Below, in pieces: positions 63,252 to 64,000 of a stretch of 64,000 nucleotides of DNA. The number at the start of each line of letters is the position of its first letter. Position 1 is the stretch's first letter. The DNA comes from Taibaiella koreensis. GTDB taxonomy: Bacteria > Bacteroidota > Bacteroidia > Chitinophagales > Chitinophagaceae. The notes beneath the pieces were generated by a model, which made no database searches, was not told the origin of the DNA, and was given only the letters and a program-made list of their open reading frames with translations. The stretch is taken from positions 59,660 to 123,659 of the forward strand of contig NZ_QVNU01000011.1 of NCBI RefSeq assembly GCF_003545715.1, read 5' to 3'. A program made the translations under genes and the position numbers.

Positions 63252-64000
63252 TTAGTTCGCCAGTTCAAAACGGTTGGCCACGATCCAGTTGGCCGCCGTG
63301 GCCGGTGCTGTCGCCAGCTGTCCTGCCAGGTAACGTTCCGCATCGGCCGAGTTGCTGAAGCTTTGTCCCACTACCGTGTTCAGGTTGTTGCGGTCCACCA
63401 GCACAAAGGCTTCATCGGCCAGCGATACATTTACCCGGTTGGGTCCTTTGCTTGCCGGGATACTATTGAACGACGACAGCTGCGAACGGCCGATATAGCC
63501 TCCGAAACGCTGCAGGTTGTACATGCCCAATGCCAGCACAAAGCGTGGCTCCGGCCGGCGATAGCCCGAGTCCAGCGTGATCTGCTCAAAGTCGCAGGCC
63601 TTGTGCACGGCATACACCGAGGCGATGTCGTCGCTGCCCGCGATCAGGCCGCTGTCAAACAGCTCATAGCTCGGCCGCGACAGCTTCTCTTCGTCCTTCA
63701 TGTAGAAGTACTCGTTGCGCGCAAAGTAATCCTGTACCGTTTGGTAGCCCAATATCAGGTTATTGGCCGTTACACCGCTGATCGCATATCGTTTGTTGTC
63801 GCTGATGGCCGAGCTGCCGAACTTCTGCAGCTCGATGCCCAATGGCAGCAGCCGTTGGCTAATCCTGAGCCGGCCGCCGGGGTCTACCGACAGGCTGCCG
63901 GCCGTCTCTTCGCGCCAGGCTACCATTTGGTTGCTACGGTCGGGAAGCAGCGCTTCCCAGTTGTCGTTGCTACCCAGGGCATCCTTCAACTTCTGGTCTA
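63252..64000 (-). CDS. Partial protein (N-terminus beyond window), large-operon style
   Basis: The last 248 residues or so of a protein whose start lies past base 64000; reading continues in frame to the window end. The visible part has no membrane helix or known domain. Notable blocks are GYQTVQDYFARNEYFYMKDEEKLSRPSYELFDSG and EPRFVLALGMYNLQRFGGYIGRSQL, ending ANWIVANRFELAN. The Ser/Ala/Arg-rich style and composition differ from the housekeeping proteins and resemble the neighbouring large proteins, so it may belong to the same system. It has its own terminator before the operon start. Confidence 0.7.
   Translation of the reverse strand, partial: DQKLKDALGSNDNWEALLPDRSNQMVAWREETAGSLSVDPGGRLRISQRLLPLGIELQKFGSSAISDNKRYAISGVTANNLILGYQTVQDYFARNEYFYMKDEEKLSRPSYELFDSGLIAGSDDIASVYAVHKACDFEQITLDSGYRRPEPRFVLALGMYNLQRFGGYIGRSQLSSFNSIPASKGPNRVNVSLADEAFVLVDRNNLNTVVGQSFSNSADAERYLAGQLATAPATAANWIVANRFELAN

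Overview
The window comes from a member of the Bacteroidota, most likely of the Chitinophagaceae. The evidence is type IX secretion (T9SS) sorting domains at the C-termini of three exported proteins, promoters of the TAnnTTTG type in front of many genes, LytTR regulators paired with LytS-like kinases carrying a sensor propeller, a CzcA-type pump fused to its TolC-like channel, and an atpB-E-F-H-A gene order. No rRNA, tRNA, CRISPR array, prophage or intact insertion sequence was seen. About half the bases are G or C and coding density is high.

Layout. 1-1664 (minus strand) is the edge of a fatty-acid-like assembly line: acyl carrier protein, LpxL-type acyltransferase and a partial hot-dog dehydratase, as found in flexirubin/aryl-polyene clusters. 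1991-6283 is the ATP synthase operon, which stops after atpA. 6327-10160 holds two paralogous S41 peptidases; a 155-bp palindromic mobile element with a 9-bp target duplication lies between them. 10324-26795 is mostly housekeeping: cold-shock proteins, a thioredoxin-reductase-like flavoprotein, an MCE lipid-transport protein, icd, radA, serC, surE, a glutathione peroxidase and gyrA, with several small membrane or exported proteins of unknown role. 27065-32066 is a sensor kinase/LytTR pair followed by a secreted LamG protein and a second copy of the mobile element. 32435-38089 holds an ABC exporter, small envelope proteins, a 22-copy heptanucleotide tandem repeat and a CPA1 antiporter. 38204-44183 is a heavy-metal efflux operon. 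44189-48464 contains an AraC regulator with a VOC protein, YCII and AhpD-like proteins and the alkylation-repair protein Ada.

The most unusual part is 48650-63989. Four small glycosyltransferases (two GT2-like, two GT32-like) sit next to a tight minus-strand operon encoding three very large proteins with no recognised domain (991, 1616 and 608 residues), no signal peptide and no membrane segments. A T9SS-secreted delta-60-repeat protein lies between the first and second of them. A fourth protein of the same style, cut by the window end, lies upstream. Each of the three large proteins has compact conserved-looking motifs, and I believe I recall relatives in distant phyla. This is the best candidate for an undescribed multi-protein system.

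Starts were moved downstream in many genes because a signal peptide, a family alignment or a promoter box shows that the longest reading frame is too long. Residue numbers refer to the start given for each feature.
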